Below are positions 24,915 through 35,441 of a DNA stretch of 64,000 bases, in pieces. Source of the DNA: an uncultured bacterium. Its GTDB lineage: Bacteria > Verrucomicrobiota > Lentisphaeria > Victivallales > UBA1829. The notes below the pieces were generated by a model. That model searched no databases. It was not told the origin of the DNA and saw only the letters and a program-made list of their open reading frames with translations. A program made the translations under genes and the position numbers. Each line of letters starts with the position of its first letter. Positions within the stretch are counted from its first letter, which is position 1. The DNA lies in contig CASEYW010000159.1 in NCBI GenBank assembly GCA_949292215.1, positions 46,772 to 110,771 of the forward strand. Direction: 5' to 3'.

Positions 24915-27900
24915 TTCTGCACCTCCTTCACCATGACGAGTCTCCCCGAAGCACTTGCAGTCGGAAGCCGGAACGTAAAAAACCCATCCTTGTTTTTGAC
25001 CGCATTCAGAGTTTGAAATGTATCCATGTCAATGAAGCGAAGCTCTCTTCCCTGCAATTCCGGAAGAAATGCGACGGGGTTTACTGTCACCATTTCCATC
25101 CGGTTCACATCGGACTGCGTCCCGAAAGCGAGAAACAGAGCATTCTGGCTGAGGAAGGGCGTCACGGCCATTCCGGAGGAGGTGTTCACATGCAGTCCGG
25201 TTTCACGCATCAGCAGTCCGGCAAGCTCCAGCAAACTTCCTGCCGGGAGCTCTTCCGCCTTCCACGGACAAAACACGAATGGTGCGGCATTTCCGTTTCC
25301 AGAACGGACAAACACCTTCATTCCTGCAATGATCCGCTGATCCGCTCCGTCTGTCCAGAGCTGAAATGCTTCTTTTGAACGATTATCACCGGCAAATGCC
25401 ACCAGCGCAGTTCCATTGTTCCGCAGGAAATGCAAACGTTCCAGCTCTTTCGGGGTCCAATCGGTCGCATCCAGAATCAGGAGCGGATTTGTACCGTTCC
25501 ATTTTTCGAGTGCATGGCTGGATGTCACAAATCCAACCGGCAGGCCGTTCTTGACCATCCGTTCATACAGATGTCCCATCCGGGATTCCAGCTGATTCTC
25601 AAAACCTCCGGCAGCATACAAGCCGCATCCCATTGTTCCGGCTTTCGGACTCATCCGGTTCTCATGGGAGTTCCACGAAACGGCCAATCCGAACCCGGCA
25701 GCTTTCTCCGGACGGACATACGCTGTAAAATTCAGTGTCCGGGCGGCATTGGCAATTTCATGACGGTAGAATTTCGTCGAAATTCCACCCTGCACCGCAT
25801 ATCCGTACACATGATACGGATGGAAATTCCCTCCGCTGTCGATGCGTCCGACAAAATAAGTCGAATACCACTGTCTGCGTGCAGGTTCCACGGAAGCATT
25901 GTTTGAAAACCAGAACGCATTCGACTCGCTGTTCACCCATCCCCACTGCTTGTACAGTCCGCTGCGGAGATCGGGATTCGCGGCAACAATCGAAAAGCGT
26001 GTTCCGAGGCTCCAGTACAGATCCTGATTCCGCAGCTCCCAGAAAAGATCCGTCCCGACGCCGAGATGTGTTTTCCCGATTTTTTCCCCGAGCTCATTCC
26101 CCGCCAGCGGAAAACTTCCATGCGTTTCCAAAGAGAAACCGAGGCCGTGATCCCGGAACATCTTCTGCGTCTTCAGAAGCTGATCCGCATAATGATTCAA
26201 CTGCCATTTCTGCCAGACATCCGCATAGTTCGTATTGATTTCATCTGCAATCTGCCGGAAGGAGCGTCCCTTCAGCCCTTTTCCGTTTTTCTTTTTCAGA
26301 TACTCATCGAAGCGAATGAACAGATCCCAGCCGTAGGATTTGCCGATCGGAATGCCGTTCCAACGGTCAGAAGCGCCGACATGGACGTGTTTCAGGTTCT
26401 TATACCGGGTCTCCGCCTCCTCCAGAATCTTTGCAGCGGTCAGATCCCAACCGTAGGAACCATCCGGCAGATAGCGCCACGGATTTGTATAGTGGCTGTT
26501 CCGCGTATTGGTCGTGAACATGCGGTCAGGGGCATAGGTGTTTCCGGTCCCCGTCTCCATCAGTCCATGGACCAGCGCCCAGATCTTGTCGTGCGGACCG
26601 CCCCAGCCGCGGGTCCAGTTGAGCATTCCCCGTCCAAAGCTGTCGAAATTGTACCATCCAGGCGAACAGAGAAGCCCCGGCTGATAGGGGCCGAGCGATT
26701 TCTTGTCCATGATGGAAGAGTGGCCCGGTTCCTGATACAGTACATCGTAACGCGAACGAATCTCCTCCCCATTCCGCGGCCGGAACACAATTTCATAACT
26801 GACCGGGCCAAAACTCTGTTTCGAAGGCAGTTTCAAGGCAACCGCCGTTCTGGAATACACGGCAACCGCAATTTCTTTGGAAAATACCGTTTTTCGAAAG
26901 CCCTTCAACAGATCGTGCATTGTAATTTCCAATGTTCCGGAAACATTTTCTCCATGTTTTGTACCGGGCCAGCCAAACACCTCCAGCTCCTTCATTGCAC
27001 AATTGGTACCACCGAGATTCAGATTAGCCCGATTCTTTGTCTGTGCGGAAATCTTCATGCGAAGCGATTGCGTGGTTGCCGGGGAGCAATATCCCGCCCA
27101 TCGGCTGTAATAAGTACTGCCGTTTTCCCGGAACTCCGCTGCACTTTCCCGAAGCAGCAGACGGCCTTCCGCGTCAAAGAACGAGAAACTGGTCGGATTC
27201 AGGCGATCCTCCCGACGATATCTTCCATATCCCTCAATCCCGATCCCCGCAATCGTAACCGGCATTTTCCAACGCAGGGAAAGTTCCTGTTCCGTACCTG
27301 TTTTTGCGCCCCAGCCCCCTTGATAAACGCCGCGTTTCCGGGCATCCGCACGGGAGAGGGAGAGATCGTTCAAACCTTCTGCGGTTGGATTCTCCTTCCA
27401 TTTCAAATCGAACGCCTGTGCCAGCGGAGCAATGTTCGCAAACCGGTTGCCAACCGAAACGGTCAGCTCTGGCTCGGTTCCAACAGGGAGAACATACCGG
27501 GATGCAAAGGAACCGTCGTATTCGCCATCCGTCTGCGGCATGGAGGCGCGGTTCGGCCAGAAAGAGGAATTTTCCGAAACCTCCAAACGAAGGACTTTTC
27601 CAGAGAATACAGTTCCGCGCGTCTCAGACCAGACCTTCCAGCGATCCGCTCCAAGCAGTCCAGCCCGAACACGCAGATACGGAATAACAGCGCCCTCCTC
27701 CCGGATTCGCGAGTCTCCCTTGAACACACCGCGTTCCACAAGCGGAATTTTTTTTGTCTCTCCCCCCTTCAGACAAACAGAAATTGCAGCGCGGTTTAAA
27801 ATCTCCCGTTCCCAGTTGGAAACCTGGTACGAAAGCAGAGCGCTGACCGGAACGTTCCCCGTATTTTTCACCGTCACAAAAAGCCCGTTCTCCTGTATTT

Positions 27901-29200
27901 GCGGGATCTCAATTTTCAAGGAGGAAAGATCGCTGTCCGCTTTGACGGAAGCTGTCCGATCCGCAAGCAGCAGAACAAATTTCCGGCAGAACTCCGGATA
28001 CCCCGGCGACGAAACAAATGCCGAATCGGAAAAATCCCCTCCAAATACATACACAACCGCTTTTCCAATTCTTCCGGAGATCAGAACGGGAATTCCAGCC
28101 CGTGTCGTCAACAGAATCTTCCAATCGGTACTGCAAAGTGATTTTTCATACTCCTTCCATAAATACCGGTTCATACTGTTTTCCATCGGAGATCCGGGCA
28201 GATGGAGGTCCAGCGGCATTCCAAGGACCAGGGGGCCGGAAACGGAAAACCCGCTTTCCGGAAATCCAGTCACCGCATCGGAAGGACGACGAAGCTCACT
28301 GCGTTTAACACTCCATGGATTCACAGGCAGCAGCTCCGCCATCTCGCGCCGAACATTCGAGGGAATCCGGAAATCAACCACAACCGTTCCACCGTTTTTC
28401 AGAACATCCAGATACCGTTTTGCATTCCCTTCCTGATCGAACCGTCCAGAAAGGAAAACAAGATCCGCGTCTTCTGCGGAAGCGCTCCTTTCCTCCCGGA
28501 ATCCCTGCTCTGCAAGAACCGAACGCAAAACCCCGGACGGAGCAAATTCCGAAAAAAACACCTTTTTTCCACCTTTTGTCCCGGAAATCGGTCCCAGTTC
28601 CGTCAGAGAAAAATTACCGATCCGCCAGCGTTCCGGAGTCGAACCTGTATCCGCACGAATTCCAAACAGGAATTCCAGGGAATCGATCCTGTGCCGTCCC
28701 CCGGAAGGCGATACCACAAAGCGCAGAACCGGCGTGTTTTCCCCATTCAAAATCAGAGTTCTGCCCGGAGCAAAATTCAAATCCTTCAGATTCAGCGGAT
28801 ATGCCATCGGTTCCCGCACAGGCGCGTTCGGACCATTCATGATCAAACGGAAATCAGCGGAAACGAATCGTGATGCTCTCGCGATCTCCTCAAGGTTAAA
28901 TGCAACAGCAAATTCAACCGGAACGGAGTTCACTGACTTTGCGAGCACCGCATTGATCCGTTTTACCGCTTTCGAATTCCGATCCAGAATCAGTTTGAAA
29001 ACGGACCCGGCATTCCCGATGCGTCCGCCGGAAGTATCGGAAAAGAAAAAATCGCGGTCCGACTTCTGAATTTCCGCACCTGTCGTATCCCTCCCCGGAG
29101 CAGTAAAGTTCATACGTTCCGGAAGAAGATTTTCCGCCGAAAGGGAAACGGCAAAACACATGAAAACAAAAAAAGTAATTTGCCGAACTGCCGGTTTCAT
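24911..29200 (-). CDS. Very large secreted protein, putative glycoside hydrolase-like
   Basis: A 1429-aa protein with a signal peptide ([17 protein letters not shown]). It appears multidomain. Residues about 30-200 form a beta-rich domain. Residues about 215-290 look like a glutamine-amidotransferase-like fold ([39 protein letters not shown]). Residues about 600-740 resemble a discoidin/F5-8C-like domain ([10 protein letters not shown]...[18 protein letters not shown]). A probable (beta/alpha)8-like region runs about 830-1200 ([32 protein letters not shown]), followed by a second amidotransferase-like fold ([20 protein letters not shown]) as seen in GH42-type enzymes. I cannot name a catalytic pair, so hydrolase function is inference. 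It is coupled by 4-bp overlaps to a pseudopilin upstream and a secreted protein downstream. Confidence 0.6.
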   Translation of the reverse strand: MKPAVRQITFFVFMCFAVSLSAENLLPERMNFTAPGRDTTGAEIQKSDRDFFFSDTSGGRIGNAGSVFKLILDRNSKAVKRINAVLAKSVNSVPVEFAVAFNLEEIARASRFVSADFRLIMNGPNAPVREPMAYPLNLKDLNFAPGRTLILNGENTPVLRFVVSPSGGRHRIDSLEFLFGIRADTGSTPERWRIGNFSLTELGPISGTKGGKKVFFSEFAPSGVLRSVLAEQGFREERSASAEDADLVFLSGRFDQEGNAKRYLDVLKNGGTVVVDFRIPSNVRREMAELLPVNPWSVKRSELRRPSDAVTGFPESGFSVSGPLVLGMPLDLHLPGSPMENSMNRYLWKEYEKSLCSTDWKILLTTRAGIPVLISGRIGKAVVYVFGGDFSDSAFVSSPGYPEFCRKFVLLLADRTASVKADSDLSSLKIEIPQIQENGLFVTVKNTGNVPVSALLSYQVSNWEREILNRAAISVCLKGGETKKIPLVERGVFKGDSRIREEGAVIPYLRVRAGLLGADRWKVWSETRGTVFSGKVLRLEVSENSSFWPNRASMPQTDGEYDGSFASRYVLPVGTEPELTVSVGNRFANIAPLAQAFDLKWKENPTAEGLNDLSLSRADARKRGVYQGGWGAKTGTEQELSLRWKMPVTIAGIGIEGYGRYRREDRLNPTSFSFFDAEGRLLLRESAAEFRENGSTYYSRWAGYCSPATTQSLRMKISAQTKNRANLNLGGTNCAMKELEVFGWPGTKHGENVSGTLEITMHDLLKGFRKTVFSKEIAVAVYSRTAVALKLPSKQSFGPVSYEIVFRPRNGEEIRSRYDVLYQEPGHSSIMDKKSLGPYQPGLLCSPGWYNFDSFGRGMLNWTRGWGGPHDKIWALVHGLMETGTGNTYAPDRMFTTNTRNSHYTNPWRYLPDGSYGWDLTAAKILEEAETRYKNLKHVHVGASDRWNGIPIGKSYGWDLFIRFDEYLKKKNGKGLKGRSFRQIADEINTNYADVWQKWQLNHYADQLLKTQKMFRDHGLGFSLETHGSFPLAGNELGEKIGKTHLGVGTDLFWELRNQDLYWSLGTRFSIVAANPDLRSGLYKQWGWVNSESNAFWFSNNASVEPARRQWYSTYFVGRIDSGGNFHPYHVYGYAVQGGISTKFYRHEIANAARTLNFTAYVRPEKAAGFGLAVSWNSHENRMSPKAGTMGCGLYAAGGFENQLESRMGHLYERMVKNGLPVGFVTSSHALEKWNGTNPLLILDATDWTPKELERLHFLRNNGTALVAFAGDNRSKEAFQLWTDGADQRIIAGMKVFVRSGNGNAAPFVFCPWKAEELPAGSLLELAGLLMRETGLHVNTSSGMAVTPFLSQNALFLAFGTQSDVNRMEMVTVNPVAFLPELQGRELRFIDMDTFQTLNAVKNKDGFFTFRLPTASASGRLVMVKEVQK

Positions 29201-29913
29201 TTATAGATCCATCCTGTAAAATGTCTTGCCGGAGCGGCACCGGCGTTGATGAAATAGTTTCCCGGCAGACGCATTACATTTCCCTGCAGCATCAAAGCAT
29301 TTCTGTCGCCATCCGGTGCATGTCCTTTTGTCGAATTGAAATAGGCGTAAAACTGAGTGCAGTTGCTTGCACCAAGGCAGAAATTGGAATCACCATCCAT
29401 GCCGTCTTTGTTTTTATTGAACGCATCCATGATAAGAGCCACCTCATTGTGACGAATATTGCCGTTGGTCCCGCTGAAATTCATATATCCGGTGATTCGT
29501 CCAAGAACAATCGGATCGCTGTCTGTAAAATTGGTCGGATTGTTGGCATTGTTTCCCGCATTGAACCAGTAGCTGTTGCGCGGCCCGCTGGAACCGGAGG
29601 GCCGGTCAAAGGGACAGGTAAAGGCTTTCGTTTTAAATCCTGCTCTGTTTTCCGGAGTCAGATTGATTCCCATCGTCTGCGCCATGGTCATGCTCCAGAC
29701 AACACTGTCCTCCCGTCTGACCGGCGGAAAATATTTGCCGTCCTCATACATGGCGACTCCGGTCCCGATTCCTTTCAGATTGTTGATGCAGAGCACGTTC
29801 TGCGCCTTTTCCCGTGCCTTGTTCAAGGCGGGCAGCAGCAGTGACGCCAGAATGGCAATGATGGCAATTACCACAAGGAGCTCTATCAGTGTGAAACTCT
29901 GTTTCTTCCTCAT
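29197..29913 (-). CDS. Prepilin-type N-terminal cleavage/methylation protein (pseudopilin-like)
   Basis: About 238 aa. A six-residue leader (MRKKQS) precedes [13 protein letters not shown] with the conserved Glu, then [18 protein letters not shown]. This is the same Lentisphaerota/Planctomycetes-type pseudopilin as at 6274. The residue before the cleavage point is Ser rather than Gly. The C-terminal H-x9-DG motif is degenerate here ([16 protein letters not shown]). I chose the start at 29913 because AGGAAAGG precedes it; an upstream in-frame start would give an unusually long leader. Its 3' end overlaps the 1429-aa secreted protein by 4 bp, so the pseudopilin and the large secreted protein are made together. 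A role in displaying or exporting that protein is inference. Confidence 0.82.
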   Translation of the reverse strand: MRKKQSFTLIELLVVIAIIAILASLLLPALNKAREKAQNVLCINNLKGIGTGVAMYEDGKYFPPVRREDSVVWSMTMAQTMGINLTPENRAGFKTKAFTCPFDRPSGSSGPRNSYWFNAGNNANNPTNFTDSDPIVLGRITGYMNFSGTNGNIRHNEVALIMDAFNKNKDGMDGDSNFCLGASNCTQFYAYFNSTKGHAPDGDRNALMLQGNVMRLPGNYFINAGAAPARHFTGWIYK

Positions 29914-29994
29914 GTTCCGACCTTTCCTTTTTGTATATTTTCTTGTGTTTGATTTCATTGTCCGGAGTTCCGTGATGTTGGATTCAACCGTTGT

Positions 29995-32900
29995 TCACTG
30001 TTCAAATTTAAATTCAATTTCATTGGTCCAGTTCGGCTTCCAGTCCGGATGGAAAGTATAGCCGGCTTTGCGTGTGACGGCACGGTCTTTTCCAAAATCC
30101 AGCGGAGAGGCGCCGTCATCATTGATCCGGAAAGAGAATTTGACAGGCTTTCCCTCCTCCATCCGTCTTTTCACAAGAGGTATTTCACTCCACGGGATTG
30201 CCGCCTCCACGAAGCGGGTTCCATTTTTGTAGACAATCGCCAGAGCACCGTTTTTCACAGCCCCCTCCCACGGGGCTTTCGGCTGACGCGGATAGAAATG
30301 CTTGCGAACCCCGTCGGGAACCTGCATTCTCCAGATTTCATTGCCTCCGCCAAACTCGGAAGCCACTTTGTTCAAAGCAAACTCATAGTCACTGGAATTA
30401 TAATTCACAAAACCGGGCATGCGTCCGGGCAGATTTGCAATGGTAAGCGGATCTTCCTGCATGGAAAGCACATTGAATGCGATCTGAATGTTGTCGGCTC
30501 CGGAAGAGGCGCCATCCGGCAGAATTGGACGCATCCGATAGCTGTAACGCCGTACGCCTTCCGGCCAGATGAGACGATCTTTCACGTCGTCGTTTCGGAG
30601 AATACAGGAAAGAGTCCGATCCAGTTTCTTCTCCCGGAGTCCGGGAATCAGATATCCCAGAGAACCGAATCTGCCGATCCATTTTCCCGGCTCCTTTTCA
30701 TCCACACCGAGAAAGTTCACATACGCTCCCGACGGATTCAGCCGTACCGGAGTCCTCGTTCCCCGGTCAAAGAAAATTCCAGCAACCCGTCCGGATTCCT
30801 TGTGCCACCAGCGGGGATTGATAATCTCAAGGCTCAGCGTTCCAGCCGCTTCACAGGAGACAAACGCACCATCACGAATACTCCAGATCCGGCGACTTCC
30901 TGTCAATTCCCTTCCATTCCGGTCGAGGAACCGAATCCACGCCTCCCTGCCGGAACGGAAATCACTCCATGGAAAATAGAGCGTCACTTTTGTCAGCCGA
31001 TCCTTCGGCAATACCAGATCAAACCTGAGGCGTTCCACCGAAGGACGAATACATTCTGAAACACGCATTCCCGGTTTTCCCGGCTTCTCAATTCCGCAGA
31101 CAGCCGAAGCATTTTCTTTCTGAATCTCATAGAGGAATGTTTTTTCTGTATTATATTTCAGCGTCACTTCCGGATAATAAAACATGGCATCATCACGTGT
31201 CTCAAAACGCAGTGTTCCCGGATGAACAGTCCGGTCGGAAACCTTTGCTGCAAGGTAAAAATAATTACCATCATAAGCGGTATAGACCATTGCAAGACTC
31301 TTGTTCCGGCTCGTGGCATCCTGTTCAAATGGGAGCCATGCCTTTTCCATCAGACTTGTTTCAACAGTTCCGTCATTGCTGACAATCTGAGGCGTCACTC
31401 CATTCCAGTCATCAAGTGATCCGTCAATTTTGACGGTTCGTTTTGCAATCACATTGCTCCGCATAGTGTCATGGACTTCGGCAAAGCCGTCATTTCCAGC
31501 ATCAAAAGAGAAAAACAGAGGATAGAGGTTCCGGGAATTTGCTTTTCCATTCTTTACAGTCACAATAATCTCACGACGCTCAAATGGAGCCAGGGAAAGG
31601 CGGTCCGGATATTGGATGGACAATCCCTCGATGCGTCCCTGCAGGCGCCCGTTCAATGGGCGGTTCAGCAGATTGTGAACCGTCATTCGAAGTACAGCTC
31701 CCGGTTTGACGGATTCCAGAAAATCACGTGGAATCAACTCTGCGACCTGCATCCCTGTCATGCGGGAATGTTTCAGCGCATTCAGCAGATCGTCAAATCC
31801 ACCGGGCGCGGTCGAGCGGAGATAGAACCCTCGAATATCAAGCGGAATCCGATAGACTCCATTCTCCGGCTTGACGGAATTGCCGTACATGTCAAACAGA
31901 GCAAACGTTCCCCGGGCCGCACTGATTTCGAGCAGAGCATCGCGGAAAGGCCAGGGTTCCTTCAAAAGCGCCGTCAGAGAACGAAGAAGGTTGCCATCCC
32001 GGATTCGTTTATCCGGGAATCGGCGCGCGAACTCATCCCGCAGGGAATTCCAGAGCGGGGTCCCCTGTTTCAGCGCGGGGAGCTGTTTACGGAGTTCCTT
32101 CTTGCGGCGAATCTCCTCCAGCGGACGGACATTCGGATACATCGCAGCGTTGTGACCGAACAGTCCGCTCAGATCACCGAGAACGACAACGGTTCCATCC
32201 TCCTTCCTTGCTTTCAGTCCATCAAAAACAAAGATCCACGGGAGTCCGTCCTGAAACAGGATCTCACGGAATTCACGGTCTCCGATAAAACTCTGCATTG
32301 CAGCGATTCCGGCAGCCATCGGATAGGCTGCAAGAGGAAGCGGCATCTTCTTTTTTCCTGTTTCCGTCATGATCTCGCCATCCATCCGAGTTCCGTCATG
32401 CCGCATGCTTCCGAAGACATACCCGCCGAAAAATCCCATGGAACGGTCATATCCGGCGGCGCGGTTCGCTGCAATCACTCCGGCAAGCAGGTCTTCCGAG
32501 TTTGCGACCCAGCTTTCCGTATCCCAGATCAGCACACGCTCCGGTTTGCGGTTCCGCCATTTCCGGAAGAGACTCGGAGCGGAAAGCCCCTGATAATGAA
32601 TGCTGCAGAAATCCAGATCTTTCAGGAGTTCGTCGGATTCATCTCCGAACAATTTATCGAGCGTGTTGGAAGAAGAATCACAGCCGCCGATCAGCACACT
32701 GACCCCGGCATCACGGTTTGCACGGCGGACCGCATCGCCCATCACCTTGTACATTTCCAGGTAGCGGGGCAGATCCGCTCCCCAACCGGAAATGGAGATT
32801 CCTTCCCACGGTTCGTTCCAAAGCATGATTCCATTGACCGGACCCTTCGGCCAGCCGTATTTGGAGAGAATTTCATAACAGAATTCTCCGAACTCGGGAT

Positions 32901-33720
32901 CATGTTCCGGAAGCCATGCCATATCGGATTTCGTCTGGAGCATCACATTGTTTTTGTCGAGATGGGGACGCGGCATGCCGAGAGGCTGACCATCGGTAAA
33001 ACTTCCGGCTCCGATCTCAATCGTTGCAACGATCTTGTGCCGCTTCATCTCCCGGAAGACGGAATCAAGCTTAGCCATCAGACGTTCCCGATCGCGTCCG
33101 CTCTGTTTCATCAGGAAAGGGATGCCGTAGCGGACAGCCTGAAGTCCGAGCCGCTCCATTGTTGCCGGCGGAAAAAATTCACTTCCCTGTTTCGGATATT
33201 TCCGGGAAACCGTCTGATTTTTGCGCGCACGCACCAGAGAAGAAACAAACCGATTTCCATACCGGTCCATTTCCAGCACCACGGCATAACCGCCGAATGT
33301 TTCCGGAAGATTCGGAGTGATTCTGTAATTTTTCCAGCCGTTCACAGGGAGATCAATGTTCAGAGGAATCGAATCGACCGTTCCGAGATGCTTCACCTGA
33401 GGCCGCCAGATGTCTCCCGGCACGTTCTCCGTGGACCAGCGGATGATCCGGATAACGGCATTGCATTTCAACGGAATTTTTCCCGTCGCGCGAATCTGGA
33501 TGTCGAGCTCCGGCTTCTCGCCGGGATAGAAAATATTGGACTCGCGGTTTGTCCGGAAAAGAACGGCGGAATAATCGAAATCGCGCTGTTTTTCGTTCAG
33601 AGAAAAAACCTGAAACCAATCCCGCATCTGTTCGCCGGTTTTCATCTGCGCCCCGGCTGGGAGCGCGGCAAGCAGACATGCAAATGCGGCAAGCAGGGAA
33701 CCTCTTGCGGAGAGAGACAT
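29995..33720 (-). CDS. Secreted clan-A glycoside hydrolase-like protein with CBM9-like domains
   Basis: A 1241-aa protein with a signal peptide (LLAAFACLLAALPAGAQ). After a beta-rich N-terminal domain (to ~160) comes a barrel-like domain with NGIMLWNEPWEG (Asn-Glu acid/base, Glu about 303), DLDFCSIHYQGL and RVLIWDTESW (possible nucleophile Glu about 402). This NE...E layout is that of retaining clan-A hydrolases such as GH39. Residues about 760-960 (VKIDGSLDDWNGVTP, FYLAAKVSDRTVHPG) and about 1100-1241 (NGTRFVEAAIPWSEIP, PVKFSFRINDD) are CBM9-like carbohydrate-binding modules. It is the first gene of a leftward group with the pseudopilin and the 1429-aa protein, and is transcribed divergently from the regulator at 33999. 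AAAGAGGT precedes the ATG. The substrate is unknown. Confidence 0.75.
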   Translation of the reverse strand: MSLSARGSLLAAFACLLAALPAGAQMKTGEQMRDWFQVFSLNEKQRDFDYSAVLFRTNRESNIFYPGEKPELDIQIRATGKIPLKCNAVIRIIRWSTENVPGDIWRPQVKHLGTVDSIPLNIDLPVNGWKNYRITPNLPETFGGYAVVLEMDRYGNRFVSSLVRARKNQTVSRKYPKQGSEFFPPATMERLGLQAVRYGIPFLMKQSGRDRERLMAKLDSVFREMKRHKIVATIEIGAGSFTDGQPLGMPRPHLDKNNVMLQTKSDMAWLPEHDPEFGEFCYEILSKYGWPKGPVNGIMLWNEPWEGISISGWGADLPRYLEMYKVMGDAVRRANRDAGVSVLIGGCDSSSNTLDKLFGDESDELLKDLDFCSIHYQGLSAPSLFRKWRNRKPERVLIWDTESWVANSEDLLAGVIAANRAAGYDRSMGFFGGYVFGSMRHDGTRMDGEIMTETGKKKMPLPLAAYPMAAGIAAMQSFIGDREFREILFQDGLPWIFVFDGLKARKEDGTVVVLGDLSGLFGHNAAMYPNVRPLEEIRRKKELRKQLPALKQGTPLWNSLRDEFARRFPDKRIRDGNLLRSLTALLKEPWPFRDALLEISAARGTFALFDMYGNSVKPENGVYRIPLDIRGFYLRSTAPGGFDDLLNALKHSRMTGMQVAELIPRDFLESVKPGAVLRMTVHNLLNRPLNGRLQGRIEGLSIQYPDRLSLAPFERREIIVTVKNGKANSRNLYPLFFSFDAGNDGFAEVHDTMRSNVIAKRTVKIDGSLDDWNGVTPQIVSNDGTVETSLMEKAWLPFEQDATSRNKSLAMVYTAYDGNYFYLAAKVSDRTVHPGTLRFETRDDAMFYYPEVTLKYNTEKTFLYEIQKENASAVCGIEKPGKPGMRVSECIRPSVERLRFDLVLPKDRLTKVTLYFPWSDFRSGREAWIRFLDRNGRELTGSRRIWSIRDGAFVSCEAAGTLSLEIINPRWWHKESGRVAGIFFDRGTRTPVRLNPSGAYVNFLGVDEKEPGKWIGRFGSLGYLIPGLREKKLDRTLSCILRNDDVKDRLIWPEGVRRYSYRMRPILPDGASSGADNIQIAFNVLSMQEDPLTIANLPGRMPGFVNYNSSDYEFALNKVASEFGGGNEIWRMQVPDGVRKHFYPRQPKAPWEGAVKNGALAIVYKNGTRFVEAAIPWSEIPLVKRRMEEGKPVKFSFRINDDGASPLDFGKDRAVTRKAGYTFHPDWKPNWTNEIEFKFEQ

Positions 33721-33771
33721 TTTTACCTCTTTCTTTGCTGAATTCTACATGTTTTTCTGTTCTTTCGGAAT

Positions 33772-33800
33772 ATTATACCACAAAACGCCGTCAAAAGCAA
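33772..33800 (-). promoter_or_regulatory. Promoter of the leftward hydrolase/pseudopilin operon
   Basis: Read on the minus strand: TTGCTT (33800-33795), a 17-bp spacer and TATAAT (33777-33772) with an extended TGG before the -10. It lies about 52 bp from the start at 33720. The divergent regulator promoter uses the same TTGCTT -35 sequence. Confidence 0.7.
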
Positions 33801-33914
33801 CAGATGTTTTCAAAAAATATGACAGATTTCTTTATTTTTTATTTATTCTTTTATTTTTATACGTAAAGAAGGGAATTTTTTTTAATTTTTTTATGACAAC
33901 TGTCAGAAAACTGC

Positions 33915-33943
33915 TTGCTTTCCTCTCTGAAATGTGCTATAAT
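33915..33943 (+). promoter_or_regulatory. Promoter of the divergent regulator
   Basis: TTGCTT (33915-33920), a 17-bp spacer and TATAAT (33938-33943), 56 bp ahead of the ATG at 33999. A short palindrome GACAACTGTC (33895-33904) sits just upstream of the -35 box and could be an operator. The 115 bp between the two divergent promoters is very A/T-rich. Confidence 0.7.
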
Positions 33944-33998
33944 TACAGCAGAAATCCTGGAAATCACAGACGGAACAAGCCGGAAAGGCGGATACAAT

Positions 33999-35426
33999 AT
34001 GTCAAAACGAATCGAAGCGGTCAAACAAATTCTGAAACAGAAAATTCTTCACGGAGAACCCGGTTTTCTGGAAAGCATCCCCAGCATCCGGGAACTCACA
34101 GCGCTCCTGAATGAATCCAGACATGTTGCCGCAACCGCTCTCAAAGAACTGGAACAGGAAAACATCCTGCTCTGCACTCCCCAGAAAGGATTCAAAGTAA
34201 ACCCGGCATTCCGTCCGCTCCCTTCCGCCGGCCAGCGGAATGCACCGGATGTGGAGGTCGTGTTCACGGAGGACCTCCCCTGGCAGACCGATTTCTGGTG
34301 CCGGGTGATCCGGAAATTCGAAACACTCCATCCGCAGTGGAAAATCAAGCCCTATTTCCTGCCGGATCCGGAAAAGGTGCGGGAACTGCTTGATCTGCGC
34401 CGCAGCCATCCTGTTGTCATTGTCCGCTCGCCGGAAGAGCTTCACAACCATGGAACCGGATTCATTCCCATCTCCGAGATCGAACGCAACTGCGGAAGCG
34501 GATTCCACAGAGAGGACATCATTCCGGAACTTCAGAATCTGCGTCTTTCCGATTCCATGCCGTATCTTCTCCAGCCATCCATGCTCTTCTACAATATGCG
34601 TACCGGCGGAAAGGAACCGGATACAAGTTCCTGGCTCAACCTGATGAAATGGATGAAGCAATCCTGCGGTTCCCATTCAGTCATGCCCGTCAATACGACT
34701 CTGATGCTGCACAGCATCGGTTTTTTCAGGCGTCGAAAAATGAACGACGTCGAGCTGCGGAAAAAACTCGAAGAACTAACCGGCCTCCTCTCCTTTATCC
34801 GCGACAATGAACTCTACAACGTCGACATGCGGATCAGCGACCGTTTCGAACAGGCTCGCAGACTCCTGATTGAACATTCCGGAGCGGCGGTCAAAAACAG
34901 CTTCTATTTCGGAGCCTTTGCCCTGAAAGGAGAAACGCCCACCATCGGCGTACACTCCCTGCCGCTGGCAGCCGACGGTTCTTCCGAAATTCCCTACTGC
35001 CGAATCAGCATGGCGGCCCCCGAATGCACGCGCCCGGCTGCGGAATTCTTCGGTTTCATTCTCAGCGAAACCGTTCAGATGGCTCTTCTCAAGGAATGCC
35101 ACGGTCTCTCCCCGTATCGCAGTTACACGCAGAAGGTGATGGAAGAGCCGGACTCCTTCCTGCCGGGACTTGCATCGGTCACCGATCAGGTTCTGAATCT
35201 GCCGGAACACGAAGACCATATGGATCATGGACACAGCTCAGGCGTCGAAGATTTCATCACACAGCTTCTGACCGACAAACTCTTTCTGCCCCTGCTTTCT
35301 TCAAAACCATCCGAAGAAGAACTTGAACACCTGCTGCCGGAACTTGTCGCTCAAATCCGTGAAAACTGCGAACACATCCACCGGAAACAATATATGAAGA
35401 ACCTCCGGGATCTGCTGCTTCATTAA
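33999..35426 (+). CDS. GntR-type regulator with solute-binding-protein-like sensor domain
   Basis: About 475 aa, no signal peptide. The N-terminal ~70 residues are a GntR-type winged helix (ESIPSIRELTALLNESRHVA, ALKELEQENILLCTPQKGF). The remaining ~390 residues resemble a family-1 extracellular solute-binding protein kept in the cytoplasm: DVEVVFTEDLPWQTDFWCRV, IRKFETLHPQWKIKPYF, SMPYLLQPSMLFYNM and EFFGFILSETVQMALL. It is divergent from the large hydrolase operon and 15 bp upstream of the heparinase-like gene, so it probably controls both in response to an oligosaccharide. I use the ATG at 33999 with AAAGGCGG upstream. The C-terminal ~100 residues are a helical extension with DHMDHGHSSG, a His/Asp-rich patch. 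Confidence 0.78.
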   Translation: MSKRIEAVKQILKQKILHGEPGFLESIPSIRELTALLNESRHVAATALKELEQENILLCTPQKGFKVNPAFRPLPSAGQRNAPDVEVVFTEDLPWQTDFWCRVIRKFETLHPQWKIKPYFLPDPEKVRELLDLRRSHPVVIVRSPEELHNHGTGFIPISEIERNCGSGFHREDIIPELQNLRLSDSMPYLLQPSMLFYNMRTGGKEPDTSSWLNLMKWMKQSCGSHSVMPVNTTLMLHSIGFFRRRKMNDVELRKKLEELTGLLSFIRDNELYNVDMRISDRFEQARRLLIEHSGAAVKNSFYFGAFALKGETPTIGVHSLPLAADGSSEIPYCRISMAAPECTRPAAEFFGFILSETVQMALLKECHGLSPYRSYTQKVMEEPDSFLPGLASVTDQVLNLPEHEDHMDHGHSSGVEDFITQLLTDKLFLPLLSSKPSEEELEHLLPELVAQIRENCEHIHRKQYMKNLRDLLLH

Positions 35427-35441
35427 TCACAGGAGTTTACC

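Noticed and set aside
26066..27799. A long open frame (577 codons) on the + strand opposite the 1429-aa secreted protein
   Set aside because: It has no signal, no recognisable motif and unnatural Arg/Pro/Ser-rich composition; the minus-strand frame has a signal peptide, ribosome site and 4-bp overlaps on both ends.
31471..33741. A 756-codon open frame on the + strand opposite the 1241-aa hydrolase-like gene
   Set aside because: It arises from codon bias of the real gene on the other strand, is rich in Arg/His/Ser, and runs into the promoter region of the true gene.
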